64,000 nt of DNA from Methanobrevibacter wolinii SH (GTDB taxonomy: Archaea; Methanobacteriota; Methanobacteria; Methanobacteriales; Methanobacteriaceae), in contig NZ_KK211376.1 in NCBI RefSeq assembly GCF_000621965.1, forward strand, positions 115,051-179,050. The letters run 5' to 3'. This document shows, in pieces, positions 48,297-57,823 of the stretch. The position numbers and the translations under genes were made by a program. The notes beneath the pieces were generated by a model. The model saw nothing but the letters and a program-made list of their open reading frames with translations, did not search any database and was not told the origin of the DNA. Position 1 is the first letter of the stretch. Every line of letters begins with the position of its first letter.

Positions 48297-48818
48297 TTAA
48301 TCATATAAAGAGTTACCTTCTGAATCCATTGCAACTATTAAAGGTCCAAAAGAATCTACTTCTAATTCCCACATTGCTTCAGGAACACCTAAATCTAACC
48401 AAGTAACACTATCTACTTTTCTAACAGAACTAACATATAATGCAGCACATCCACCAGTAGCAACTGCATAAACTGCATTATTTTTTACTAAAGCTTCACG
48501 AACAGTATCATCCATTCCACCTTTACCAATTACAAGTCTTACTCCTTTATCAATAACATCTGCTTCATATGGATTCATCCTCATAGAAGTAGTTGGTCCA
48601 ATAGCTACAACTTCATAATCATTTTCCCCATTTTTTCTTATAATTGGTCCAGCATGAAATATTACATTACCATCTAAACTAAATGGTTCTCCTTCTTCTA
48701 CAATACGTCTATGAGCTTGATCACGAGCAGTGAATATTGTACCAGAAACATTAATTACATCTCCAACTTTTAAATCTTTAACATCTTCTGAATGAATTGG
48801 AGTAGTTAAATCAATCAT
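48297..48818 (-). CDS. Fumarate hydratase class I, beta subunit
   Basis: 173 residues, equal to the swivelling C-terminal (beta) domain of class I Fe-S fumarases. [67 protein letters not shown], and [14 protein letters not shown] are conserved. The partner alpha subunit with the Fe-S cysteines is elsewhere. It makes malate/fumarate for the partial reductive TCA path that starts at pyruvate carboxylase. It could also be a tartrate dehydratase-type subunit. Confidence 0.9.
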   Translation of the reverse strand: MIDLTTPIHSEDVKDLKVGDVINVSGTIFTARDQAHRRIVEEGEPFSLDGNVIFHAGPIIRKNGENDYEVVAIGPTTSMRMNPYEADVIDKGVRLVIGKGGMDDTVREALVKNNAVYAVATGGCAALYVSSVRKVDSVTWLDLGVPEAMWELEVDSFGPLIVAMDSEGNSLYD

Positions 48819-49065
48819 TAAATCACCACATTTAATACATTATTAAATAATTTAATTTTATAAAAGTTTAATACTTTCTAAAATATATAATAATTACTTA
48901 ATTAATTTATATAATTTAATAAATATAAAAATTTTTAAAAAGATGATGAATAATATAAAAAATATAAATATTAACAAATTACAAAAAGATATAAATTAAA
49001 CAAATAAAATTTATTTAATTTAAATTCTAAAATTAATATTGTTATAAAAGTTTAGAGGAAATAAA

Positions 49066-50862
49066 ATGTCAAGTATGAGTAGTGTAGCAAGTTTATCAAA
49101 ATATATTACCACACTTCCAAATATTAAAACATCCATTATAGGAATAAGTTTAATAAGCTTCATAACAGGAGTTATTATTGATTTATTAAGTCCTCATAAA
49201 GGAAATATCTTTATGCAAATAATTGGAAGTGGAGTATTTTATTTTATAATATTTGGTATTAGTGCAATCTTATGTGGTTTTATTAATCAAAAGATTAATC
49301 ATTCAATGCATGGAATAAACCTTAAAAATAAACATTCTATGTTTTTATGCTTATTAAATTGTGTGGGAATCTGTTTTTTCACAGTCCTAAGTGTAATTAT
49401 TAGAAATGATCCTAATACATATGTTAGTGCAATAGAATTTGCTTGTATTATTATGTTTTCATTTAGTTTCCTTGTATTTTGGAGTTCAACATTAATTAGC
49501 CTTACTAAATCAGCATTCTTAGCATTAATACAACCATTAATAATACTCATATTATTATCTATAAGTAATACTGGTTTAAATCTAATAAGTGTTAATCTTG
49601 TAATAATGATGTTTGCTAAAGTATTTATTGGATCTGTTATATTTTTAATTGCAATCTATCTCTTTATTAAAACATCAGCAGCACCATTAAAAAAGAACTT
49701 AAACATAAATATGCTTGAATTAATAAGTCTTTTTATTAAACATATGAATGAAGGATCCCATGATTTAGAAAATACCTTATCTTATACTGGTGAAGATATT
49801 GATACTAATGTAAGTATCATAAGTTTTAGAAATAAAGAAGGTAAAATAAAATCATTATTTATAAGTCCTTCAGTACATCCTGGACCATTTGGTAATATTG
49901 GTGGTGGAAATATGCCTACAAATATTGCAAATAGGTTTGAAGCTTTTACAATGGTTGCTCATGGACCTTCTACACATGACTTTAATCCAACAAGTATTAA
50001 TGAACTTGATAAAATAGAAGATGCTATAAGAAATGGAATAAATAAAATAGAATATTCCTCTAAAGCTAGTAAATTTATAAGATATAGCAATAAATCTGCA
50101 AATATTGGTGTGCAATTCTTTAATGATGGAATAGTATTATTATCCACCTTTGCACCAGAAGGTAGTGACGATATAGAATTTAGTGTAGGACTTACAATGA
50201 TGGTACAAGCATCTAAAAATTTCAACACAAAATCTGCAATAATAGTTGATTGCCATAACTCATTTACAGAAGAGTCTGGTGGAGTCCTACCAGGTAATCC
50301 AAGAGTATTTGAATTATTAGACACTATTGATAAAATTAAAAAAGAAGAAGAATATGATGATATTAAAATTGGATGTAGTCAAAGTTTAATGGAAACACTT
50401 GATAAAAATAATGGTGTTGGAGAAAGTGGTGTAAAAACTATGATTATAGATGTTGCAGGACAAAAAACTGCATATATCTTATTTGATTCAAATAATATGG
50501 AAATTGGATTTAGAAAAGAAATTCTTGATGAAATTAAAAAACTTGGAATAGATGAAGGAGAAGTAATGACTACAGATACACATTCTGTAAATACCATTTC
50601 AAGAGGATACAATCCGATTGGATTATCCAAAAGAGAAACAATAATAAAATATGTTAAACAAACAATTAAAGAAGCATTGGAAGATTTAGAAGAAGTAGAA
50701 GTTGGCTGTACAGTTGAAGATATTAAAAATCTTAGAACATTTGGACCAAATAATGCAACTGAACTTATATCAACAATAAGTTCAACTGTACAAATAAGTA
50801 AATTTACTGCACCAATTACATTCCTTCTTTCATTATTCTTTATAATATGGTTAGTATTTTAA
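49066..50862 (+). CDS. DUF2070 family membrane protein
   Basis: 598 residues. The first 210 form about six or seven transmembrane helices; a large soluble domain follows, with SPSVHPGPFGNIGGGNMPTNIANRFEA, VAHGPSTHDFNPTS, IIVDCHNSFTEESGG and TTDTHSVNTISRGYNPIG, rich in His and Asp as in a metal-dependent hydrolase. One last helix (PITFLLSLFFIIWLVF) ends it. This matches DUF2070, conserved in archaea with no known function. GAGGAAATAAA precedes the ATG. The soluble domain may face the cytoplasm; topology is inferred. Confidence 0.88.
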   Translation: MSSMSSVASLSKYITTLPNIKTSIIGISLISFITGVIIDLLSPHKGNIFMQIIGSGVFYFIIFGISAILCGFINQKINHSMHGINLKNKHSMFLCLLNCVGICFFTVLSVIIRNDPNTYVSAIEFACIIMFSFSFLVFWSSTLISLTKSAFLALIQPLIILILLSISNTGLNLISVNLVIMMFAKVFIGSVIFLIAIYLFIKTSAAPLKKNLNINMLELISLFIKHMNEGSHDLENTLSYTGEDIDTNVSIISFRNKEGKIKSLFISPSVHPGPFGNIGGGNMPTNIANRFEAFTMVAHGPSTHDFNPTSINELDKIEDAIRNGINKIEYSSKASKFIRYSNKSANIGVQFFNDGIVLLSTFAPEGSDDIEFSVGLTMMVQASKNFNTKSAIIVDCHNSFTEESGGVLPGNPRVFELLDTIDKIKKEEEYDDIKIGCSQSLMETLDKNNGVGESGVKTMIIDVAGQKTAYILFDSNNMEIGFRKEILDEIKKLGIDEGEVMTTDTHSVNTISRGYNPIGLSKRETIIKYVKQTIKEALEDLEEVEVGCTVEDIKNLRTFGPNNATELISTISSTVQISKFTAPITFLLSLFFIIWLVF

Positions 50863-51278
50863 CTAACCAACTATTTTTTTAATTTATTATTCTTTTAAAT
50901 TTTAACTAGATTTTCCTAATTATTCTTTTATAATTAATATTCTAACTAAAGCATTTTTCCTTAATATTCTTTTATAATTAATATTTTAACTAAACCATTT
51001 TCATTAATATTCTAATTAAAAAACCATTTTCCAATTTATTATATGATTAATATTCTAATTAAGAAACTATTTTTAATTTATTTAAAAAAAATAATAATCT
51101 ATAAATAAGAATAATAAAAAACACAAACAAACATAAAAAACGCAAAAAAACCTAAAATAAAAAAAAACACGAATAAAAACATGAAAAGCCTAAAATAAAA
51201 AAAACAAAATTAAAATTAAAAAAAACATGAAAAAAGTTAATAAATACACAAACAAAAATTTAAAAAAATTGAATAAAT
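50863..51278. other. Tandem-repeat spacer between convergent genes
   Basis: 416 bp in two parts. From about 50906 to 51068 are degenerate copies of TATTCTTTTATAATTAATAT; from about 51100 is an A/C-rich strand repeating CCTAAAATAAAAAAAACA. No gene. Confidence 0.6.
50906..51068. repeat. Degenerate 44-bp tandem repeat
   Basis: TATTCTTTTATAATTAATAT occurs at 50921 and 50965, and the trailing part (TTAATATTCTAATTAAAAAACC, TTAATATTCTAATTAAGAAAC) repeats twice more with decay. Confidence 0.7.
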
Positions 51279-51569
51279 TTACATAAATGGTAAAAATTTA
51301 GCATAACTTAAACAAAGAACCCATAACATAAACCAACCAACTGCAAATGGGAAAATTCCTTTACCAAAATAATCTCTAGAACTTTCAATGTCATCTTGAA
51401 ATTTATTCATACACCATTTACCAATAAAGTATGCAACAACAATACCTAAAATAGAAGCAAGAACCTCATTTTTAAGACCTAAAGTCCCATAAGAAAACAT
51501 TGCAGATAAAATTCCACAAATAACACCAGTTATAAGATTAATACCAGTAATTTTTTGAATATTATCCAT
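51279..51569 (-). CDS. Small membrane protein, archaeal EMC6-like
   Basis: 96 residues with three hydrophobic segments (GINLITGVICGILSAMFSYG, ASILGIVVAYFIGKWCM, GIFPFAVGWFMLWVLCLSYA). It fits the archaeal EMC6-like family by size and spacing, though I recall the family only in outline. EMC6 helps EMC3 insert membrane proteins in eukaryotes; an EMC3-like gene is at 26265. GGAGGAATAAA before the ATG supports the start. Confidence 0.7.
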   Translation of the reverse strand: MDNIQKITGINLITGVICGILSAMFSYGTLGLKNEVLASILGIVVAYFIGKWCMNKFQDDIESSRDYFGKGIFPFAVGWFMLWVLCLSYAKFLPFM

Positions 51570-51989
51570 TTTATTCCTCCAATTATAAAATTAAAAATCT
51601 AAAATAATAATTATAATAATAACTAATATCTATAATAATATTATATAATTCTAAGACAAATTTTAAAAAAAAATCGATATAATATTTATACTATTAAGAA
51701 TATTTATGTAATCATATTTAAAATATGTTATTTAAATATCCAATTATCATATAATTTTTTAAAAATAATAAAAATAGTATATTTTCTAAAAATTTAAATA
51801 TAAAAATTAAATTATGTTAATAAAAATAAAAAACATTTTAAAAATTTAAATTAATAAGATTATTATGTTTTAATAATTAAAATAAACTTTATAAATTCAA
51901 TTTAAACTCAAAATTAAATAACATTAAAATTTAATATAAACTATAAAAAACAAGATTTAAAACCAAATATAACTAAAGAAGGATTAAAT
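51570..51989. other. Divergent promoter region, nothing else seen
   Basis: 420 bp of almost pure A/T between divergent genes. It must contain two promoters. No repeat or structured RNA stands out. Confidence 0.4.
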
Positions 51990-53975
51990 ATGAAAACAAT
52001 GACTAATGTAGATATCTATGCTATTACTCATGAATTAAACAATCTACTTAAAGGATCTAGAGTTGAAAAATCATATCAACCTACAAAGAATATTGTAGTT
52101 ATGAAGTTTCACAAAGCAGGGTATGGAAGAATAGATATTGTAATGGAAGCAGGAAAAAGAATACATCAAACACAATATCCTATTAAAAACCCAACACAAC
52201 CACCATCATTTCCAATGTTACTTAGAAAAAAATTAAGTGGAGCAAATGTAGTAAGTGTTAAACAACATGGTTTTGATCGTATCGTTGAAATTACAATGCA
52301 AAAAGAACAAAAATATAGTTTAATTATAGAATTATTCTCAAAAGGAAATATAATATTATTAGACGAAGAAAAAAATATAATAATGCCACTTAAAAGGAAA
52401 TCATGGAGTAATAGAGATATAAGTTCTAATAAGGAATATAAATATCCTCCAGAAAATACTATAAACCCACTAACCATTAAAGAAGAAGAATTAAAAGAAT
52501 TATTAAATAATTCTGAAGATGATTTAATTAGGACTCTTGCTAAAAATGGTCTTGGAAGTTTATATGCTGAAGAGATTTTATTAAGAACTAATATTTTAAG
52601 AAAAAATAAAAACTTAGATGAAATTGATAAAAAAATTAATCCAAATGATTTAAGTAATTCTGATATTGATGATATTTATGAAAGTTTTAAATTAATATTT
52701 GAACCATTAAAAGAAGGTAAAATTAAACCAGAAATTGTTAATGGTAAAAAAGAAGATGTAGTACCTATTGAACTTGAAAAATATCATGATTTTAAACATG
52801 AATATTTTGAAAACTTTAATAAAGCATGTGATGAATTTTATTCTAAAAAAATTAATGAAACTATAAGTAATGAAGAAGAAAAAATTTGGAATAAAAAAGT
52901 TGGAAAATATGAAAAAAGGCTTAAATTACAAGAAGAAACACTCCAAGGTTTTCATGAAACAATAAAAAAATCACAGAAAAAAGGAGAATTAATTTATTCT
53001 AATTATACTGAAATTGAATCCCTTATTAATGTAATTGAAGCTGCAAGAGATAAAGATTATTCCTATAAAGAAATTAATAAAAGACTGAAAAAAGCTAAAA
53101 AAGATGGACTTAAAGCAACGAAAAACTTTGTATCACTTGATAAAATGGGGGCTATGACTGTTGAATTTGATAATATACAAATTAATATTGATACACGTAA
53201 AAAAATAAATGAAAATGCTGAAACCTACTATGAAAAAGCTAAAAAAGCAAAACATAAAATTAAAGGTGCAAATATAGCTATTGAAAATACTAAAAAACAA
53301 TTAAAACAAATGCAAGATAAAAAAGAAATAGCTATGAAAAATATTACTACAATTAAGAAAAGAGTTAAAAAAGAATTAAAATGGTTTGAAAAATTTAGAT
53401 GGTTTATAAGTTCTACAGGTGTCTTAGTAATTGGAGGTCGTGATGCAAATAGTAATGAAAATATTGTAAAAAAACACTTAGACAATAATGATATTTATAT
53501 GCATGCGGATATACATGGTGCACCATCAATAGCAGTAAAATTACAAGGAAAAGAAATAGATGAACAAACATTAAAAGAATCTGCAATATTCACAGCATCA
53601 TTTTCATCTGCTTGGAAAGATGGATATTCTACACAAGATGTATATTGGGTAGAACCAGACCAAGTTAGTAAAAGTCCAGAATCTGGAGAATTTTTACCTA
53701 AAGGTTCATTTGTTATAAGAGGTCATAGAAACTATGTTCATAGTGCACAATTAAAAATAGCTATTGGAATTGTAGATTATGAAGGAAAAAGAGTTATGGC
53801 TGGACCAGAAGATGCAGTAAAAGCAAAAACTAATAAATATGTTTTAATAAAACCTGGTTTTACTAAAAAAGAAGCTATGGCAAAAAGTATATTATCTAAA
53901 ATAAATGAAGACAATATTCTTGATTTAGATGATATTGTAAAAGTTCTACCAACGGGCAAATGTGATTATTACTAA
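51990..53975 (+). CDS. rqcH: Rqc2/NEMF/RqcH-family ribosome quality control factor
   Basis: 661 residues. NFACT-N domain at the start (MTNVDIYAITHELNNLLKGSRVEKSYQP, then FPMLLRKKLSGANVV and FDRIVEI), HhH and coiled-coil middle (about residues 270-460), and NFACT-R near the C-terminus (RWFISSTGVLVIGGRDANSNENIVKKHLDNNDIYMHADIHGAPSIAVK). These proteins bind 50S-peptidyl-tRNA complexes from stalled ribosomes; some add Ala or Ala/Thr tails. The start of the NFACT-N domain shows no gap. GAAGGA precedes the ATG. Role in this archaeon is inferred from the family. Confidence 0.92.
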   Translation: MKTMTNVDIYAITHELNNLLKGSRVEKSYQPTKNIVVMKFHKAGYGRIDIVMEAGKRIHQTQYPIKNPTQPPSFPMLLRKKLSGANVVSVKQHGFDRIVEITMQKEQKYSLIIELFSKGNIILLDEEKNIIMPLKRKSWSNRDISSNKEYKYPPENTINPLTIKEEELKELLNNSEDDLIRTLAKNGLGSLYAEEILLRTNILRKNKNLDEIDKKINPNDLSNSDIDDIYESFKLIFEPLKEGKIKPEIVNGKKEDVVPIELEKYHDFKHEYFENFNKACDEFYSKKINETISNEEEKIWNKKVGKYEKRLKLQEETLQGFHETIKKSQKKGELIYSNYTEIESLINVIEAARDKDYSYKEINKRLKKAKKDGLKATKNFVSLDKMGAMTVEFDNIQINIDTRKKINENAETYYEKAKKAKHKIKGANIAIENTKKQLKQMQDKKEIAMKNITTIKKRVKKELKWFEKFRWFISSTGVLVIGGRDANSNENIVKKHLDNNDIYMHADIHGAPSIAVKLQGKEIDEQTLKESAIFTASFSSAWKDGYSTQDVYWVEPDQVSKSPESGEFLPKGSFVIRGHRNYVHSAQLKIAIGIVDYEGKRVMAGPEDAVKAKTNKYVLIKPGFTKKEAMAKSILSKINEDNILDLDDIVKVLPTGKCDYY

Positions 53976-54336
53976 AAATAGTTTTAAGAATTTATAATTC
54001 TTAAAATAAATTTTTAATATCATCAAATATCTGTTAAAATCTTATTTTTTATAATAATATATATTATTTAAGCTTGAAATTAAATTTAAAGTTTTTAAAA
54101 AAATAAAAAAAATTTAATTGTCCTAAATATGAAATAATTTTAAAAATAAAATATCAAAGTAATCTTTCTAATTTTTATAAAATAATAAAATTTTTAAGTA
54201 ATTTAAATTTCTACTTAAAAATAAGAAGTTATAAATAAATTATTAAAGATTTTAAAATTAATTAAAATAATATTTTAATAAAATAAATTAATAAAATATT
54301 ATTTAAGAATTACTAATTTTTAAAATAAAGAAATAA
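53976..54336. other. Convergent spacer with a fragment of the dispersed element
   Basis: 361 bp. CTGTTAAAATCTTATTTTTT at 54031 is a good left end of the element, but no convincing right end follows. Otherwise featureless. Confidence 0.5.
54029..54120 (+). repeat. Left-end fragment of the dispersed element
   Basis: It matches the first 35 bases of the 8014 and 5348 copies, then diverges. Probably a decayed copy. Confidence 0.4.
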
Positions 54337-55056
54337 TTAATCTTCATCATTAAAATCTGGAACCTCATAAGTTTCTCCAGGGTTCATAATAACTACATCA
54401 ATAGATGGATTTAATTGTTTTACAAAATTAGAGAAAACTACAGGATCTTGTTCAATTGCAGGAAATGTATTATAATGCATTGGAATAACTACTTTTGGTG
54501 ACATCCAATGAGTTGCTAAAGCACCTTCAAAAGGACCCATTGTAAATTTATCCCCAATAGGTACCATAAGTACATCAGGTTTATAAATTCTACCAATAAT
54601 ATTTTCCATATCACTGTATAATCCAGTATCTCCTGCATGATAAATTTTAGTTCCATCTTCAAAAGTAAATAGGAAACTAGCTGCACTACCACCAGGTATA
54701 CAATTCTCTTCTACAAAATCAATGTCTGATGAATGTTTAGCATCTAACATAGTAATCCTAATATCACGTACTGAAATTGAACCTCCAATATTCATACTAA
54801 CTGCTTCAATTCCTTGTTTTTGTAAAAATACAGCAAGTTCAGCATTAGTAACCACAACAGGATTATTAACTTCAGCAAGTTCAAGTAAATCCCCAAAATG
54901 ATCAGAATGTCCATGAGTTAAACAAATAATATCTGGATTTAATTCTTCAACTGGTGTACTACATACAGGATTATTACTAATAAATGGATCTATAAGAATA
55001 GTTGTATCACTAGTAATAATTTCAAATGCAGAATGACCTAACCATTTAATTTCCAT
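54337..55056 (-). CDS. UPF0173 metallo-beta-lactamase-fold hydrolase
   Basis: 239 residues. IKWLGHSAFEI at the start and the metal motif THGHSDHFGDLL, then GDTGLYSDM and PMHYNTFPAIEQDP are those of UPF0173 hydrolases (YtkL-like). Substrate unknown. GGAGGAATATT precedes the ATG. Confidence 0.94.
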   Translation of the reverse strand: MEIKWLGHSAFEIITSDTTILIDPFISNNPVCSTPVEELNPDIICLTHGHSDHFGDLLELAEVNNPVVVTNAELAVFLQKQGIEAVSMNIGGSISVRDIRITMLDAKHSSDIDFVEENCIPGGSAASFLFTFEDGTKIYHAGDTGLYSDMENIIGRIYKPDVLMVPIGDKFTMGPFEGALATHWMSPKVVIPMHYNTFPAIEQDPVVFSNFVKQLNPSIDVVIMNPGETYEVPDFNDED

Positions 55057-55240
55057 AATATTCCTCCATAATATTTTAATTAATATTAATTATGGAAATA
55101 AAAAAATAAATATTTTTTTAAAAATTTTAATTTTATTAAATCCATTAAGATTATAATAATTTAAAATAAAAATAAATGAATCTTAAAAAAATATTAAAAA
55201 TAAGTCTTAAAAAGAGAAGTTCATTTAATAATAAAAAAGA

Positions 55241-55329
55241 TTTATTGAAATTTTCAAATTTAGTATAATATTTATTCATAATTTAAAACTAAATAAAATC
55301 TAAAAAACTTAATATAAATACATTCAAAT
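55241..55329 (-). repeat. Weak copy of the dispersed element
   Basis: TTTATTGAAATTTTCAAATT at the left resembles the end of the 48093 copy and a TTCAAATAAA is at the right; the middle is not convincing. Confidence 0.3.
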
Positions 55330-55343
55330 AAAAAAATAAAAGA

Positions 55344-56657
55344 TTAATTATTAAATAAATCTTCTTTAACTGGTTCTGCTATATTCCATGTTGATTCAAA
55401 CATAGATTTAATATCACTAATAGATTTTTTATCAGAATAAACAGCACCATATTGGAACTCTTTATTAGTTTCATCATCAGATACAATTAAAGCATATGAA
55501 TCATCAATAACTAAATTGATAGCATCTAAAACAGGCATAGTTCTTATTTCAACATTTTTACCAATTAATGAACTAATGACAAGAGCTGTTGATAAATCAG
55601 AAGAATCAAAATCTTCAACAATTATTCTAGTATAAACATTTGATAAATTATCTAAAAATTTATGAGACATATCATTTAATGATTTTGTAATTAATAAAAT
55701 ATTATTAACTGCCATAGCAGATAATTTTTCAGATGCTTCTTGAGTTGAAATTCTTCCTTCAGGACTTATAACATAACTTTTAAGAAGTTTTGGAATTGGA
55801 AGAGATTCTGGATTATTAGGATCAATTTTAATTTCATCATCATTAGTTTTATTAGGTTTACTTAAGCTAACTGGTTTTGATTCTATATCATTAACTGTAT
55901 TATCTAACTCAAATGGTTCACCATAAATTTCAGAATCATCTAAATCAAAATCATTATATACTCCATAATCTTCATCATTATCATTTAAATCATGTTGAAC
56001 TTCAATAAACTCATCACTATTTGGAACATTATAATTAGATGAATTTTGATTATAAATCATTGCTTCATCATTAGTTTTAACTAATTCTTCATCAATTTCA
56101 TGAGCTTTTTCTGATTCTGGAATTTTAGAAACATCAAAGCCAGTAGACTGTTTCTTAGCTGGACGACGAGTAACTTTTACAGGTCTTTCATAATTAGGTG
56201 TAAATTGATAAGTTTTACTTGTATAATTAGATTTAGTAGGTTTTACTTTTAAAACAGCTTTTGACATTACATCACTTGCATCATTAGTATCTTCATAAAA
56301 GTTATCAACTTTATTAGTAAGATGTTCTGGTGCATTTTTTAATGAATCAAAATTAAATTCAGGCATACTTTCAACATTTCTTTTATCGAGATTAAAGTTT
56401 ATACTGTCAGTAATTCCTTTAGAATTTAATTTATTAAGTTTTGTATTAGATTTTGTTGAATCATTTAAAATTTCTTTAGTATTTTCAATAGATATAACAT
56501 TAGTTGCTTTAATAATTAAATATAACCCGGCGAGAGCTAAAATTAATCCAATTATTAAGATAAATGATTTTAAATAATAAAATATATTCAATATAAAAAT
56601 TGCTACACCCATAGCAAGTAATAAAAAACCTGAAAAAACTTTTAATAAATCAGCCAC
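55344..56657 (-). CDS. Two-TM protein with a long disordered linker and a C-terminal PLD-like domain
   Basis: 437 residues, family not recognised. Two transmembrane helices (about residues 5-27 and 30-51) precede about 240 residues of Asn/Asp/Ser-rich linker. From about residue 285 a folded domain begins (PIPKLLKSYVISPEGRISTQEASEKLSAMA), continuing VYTRIIVEDFDSSDLSTALVISSLIGKNVEIRTMPVLDAINLVIDDSYALIVSDDE and ending in GAVYSDKKSISDIKSMF. That end resembles the phospholipase D-like sensor domains found at the C-terminus of some archaeal regulators, without the HKD catalytic motif. It may be a membrane-tethered sensor; function unknown. It is divergent from the pilin-like genes. Confidence 0.7.
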   Translation of the reverse strand: MADLLKVFSGFLLLAMGVAIFILNIFYYLKSFILIIGLILALAGLYLIIKATNVISIENTKEILNDSTKSNTKLNKLNSKGITDSINFNLDKRNVESMPEFNFDSLKNAPEHLTNKVDNFYEDTNDASDVMSKAVLKVKPTKSNYTSKTYQFTPNYERPVKVTRRPAKKQSTGFDVSKIPESEKAHEIDEELVKTNDEAMIYNQNSSNYNVPNSDEFIEVQHDLNDNDEDYGVYNDFDLDDSEIYGEPFELDNTVNDIESKPVSLSKPNKTNDDEIKIDPNNPESLPIPKLLKSYVISPEGRISTQEASEKLSAMAVNNILLITKSLNDMSHKFLDNLSNVYTRIIVEDFDSSDLSTALVISSLIGKNVEIRTMPVLDAINLVIDDSYALIVSDDETNKEFQYGAVYSDKKSISDIKSMFESTWNIAEPVKEDLFNN

Positions 56658-56998
56658 AAACTACACCTACATTAACTGTTTTATAAAACAATAATCTAAT
56701 TAAAATTAAATTAATAATATTTATAACTTATAAACATTTAAAGTTTATTACTATAATTAAAAAAATAGCTAATTTATTGAAAATTTAATAATTTAATAGA
56801 TAAATAAAACAACATCATTTAATTTAAAAAATAAAAATTAAATTAAAGTAATAATAAAAAATTAAAAACTTGAAAATTTTTTTAAATACTAAAAAATAAA
56901 AATTTTTAGATGAAAATTAAGATTTAAAAGAGATTTAAATTAAAAATAATCAAGATATAATTACCTTTTTATTTATAAAATAGTTTAGGTGATTATAA
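56658..56998. other. Divergent promoter region before the pilin-like genes
   Basis: 341 bp, AT-rich, containing promoters of both neighbours. TTTATAAAATAG lies about 25 bases before the plus-strand ribosome binding site AGGTGAT. Confidence 0.4.
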
Positions 56999-57202
56999 AT
57001 GAATAAAATAAAATTTTCAATTAAGAAATTAAATAATGAAGAAAATGGTCAAGGAGCTGCAGAATACATCCTATTATTTGGTGGTGTTATTGTAATTGCA
57101 ATAGCTGCAATATTAATTTATAAATCATACTTCCAAAATAGTGCAAATAAATTAAATGCAAGTTCTGATATGGACAAACTTAGAGAAAACATTTCTGCAT
57201 AA
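56999..57202 (+). CDS. Class III signal peptide protein (pilin-like)
   Basis: 67 residues. A basic N-terminus ends in [33 protein letters not shown]: the GQGAAEY motif followed by a single hydrophobic helix is the class III signal peptide cut by the prepilin peptidase EppA in methanogens. The mature product would be about 45 residues, a small pilin. AGGTGATTATAA precedes the ATG. It is followed by a second such gene. Confidence 0.88.
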   Translation: MNKIKFSIKKLNNEENGQGAAEYILLFGGVIVIAIAAILIYKSYFQNSANKLNASSDMDKLRENISA

Positions 57203-57268
57203 TTAATAAATTAAATACATCTAAATAGACTTAAAAACATTAAGAATTAATAAAAAATATGTGATTAA

Positions 57269-57448
57269 ATGAATATAAAAAAGGATAAAAATGGACAGAT
57301 AAGTTCAGAACTGATTTTATTAATAGGCCTAACATTAATATTTGTTTTAATTATTGGAAAATTTATTTTTAAATTAAATAATGATATAAATATTAAATTA
57401 AAAAATCTTATTGAAATAGGTAGAAATACAACATTAAATAATTTGTAA
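57269..57448 (+). CDS. Second small class III signal peptide protein
   Basis: 59 residues, too short for most gene callers. It starts MNIKKDKNGQISSELILLIG and continues into a hydrophobic helix (LTLIFVLIIGKFIFKL) and a short polar end. The GQISSE motif has the Gln and Glu positions of the archaeal pilin cleavage site. GTGATTAA precedes the ATG. It lies 66 bp after the first pilin-like gene. Confidence 0.8.
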   Translation: MNIKKDKNGQISSELILLIGLTLIFVLIIGKFIFKLNNDINIKLKNLIEIGRNTTLNNL

Positions 57449-57823
57449 ATAGATATTCTACTTATTAATAAATTTTAAAATTAAAAATCAATATTAAAAT
57501 CAGCAAAGAAATATCCATTCCATTTATCCATTAATAGAATCAATAATTTTAAAATAAGTTTAAATCTAATTTTAAAGTACTAATAAATTTTTTATAAAAA
57601 ATAAAAGATAAACTCTATTAAATTTAATTTTAAAATATTAAATACTGTTTAAATTTTTATAAAAAATAGAAATAAGATCTTTAAATAAAACTATCTTATT
57701 AAAATTCTTAAAAATTTTAATAAAGACTCCCTAAAATTAAAAAAAAATAAATTAAATCTTAAAATATAGAAATAATTAAAAAAAGAAATAAAAAGATTGA
57801 AAAAACAATCTTAAAATTAAAAA
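57449..57823. other. Convergent spacer with an element core
   Basis: 375 bp. The core of the dispersed element without its ends lies at about 57607-57670, minus orientation. No gene. Confidence 0.5.
57607..57670 (-). repeat. Core of the dispersed element lacking terminal repeats
   Basis: On the minus strand CTATTTTTTATAAAAATTTA followed by AACAGTATTTAATA aligns to the 8014 copy including the AACAGTA, but the TTGAAA ends are absent. Confidence 0.5.
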
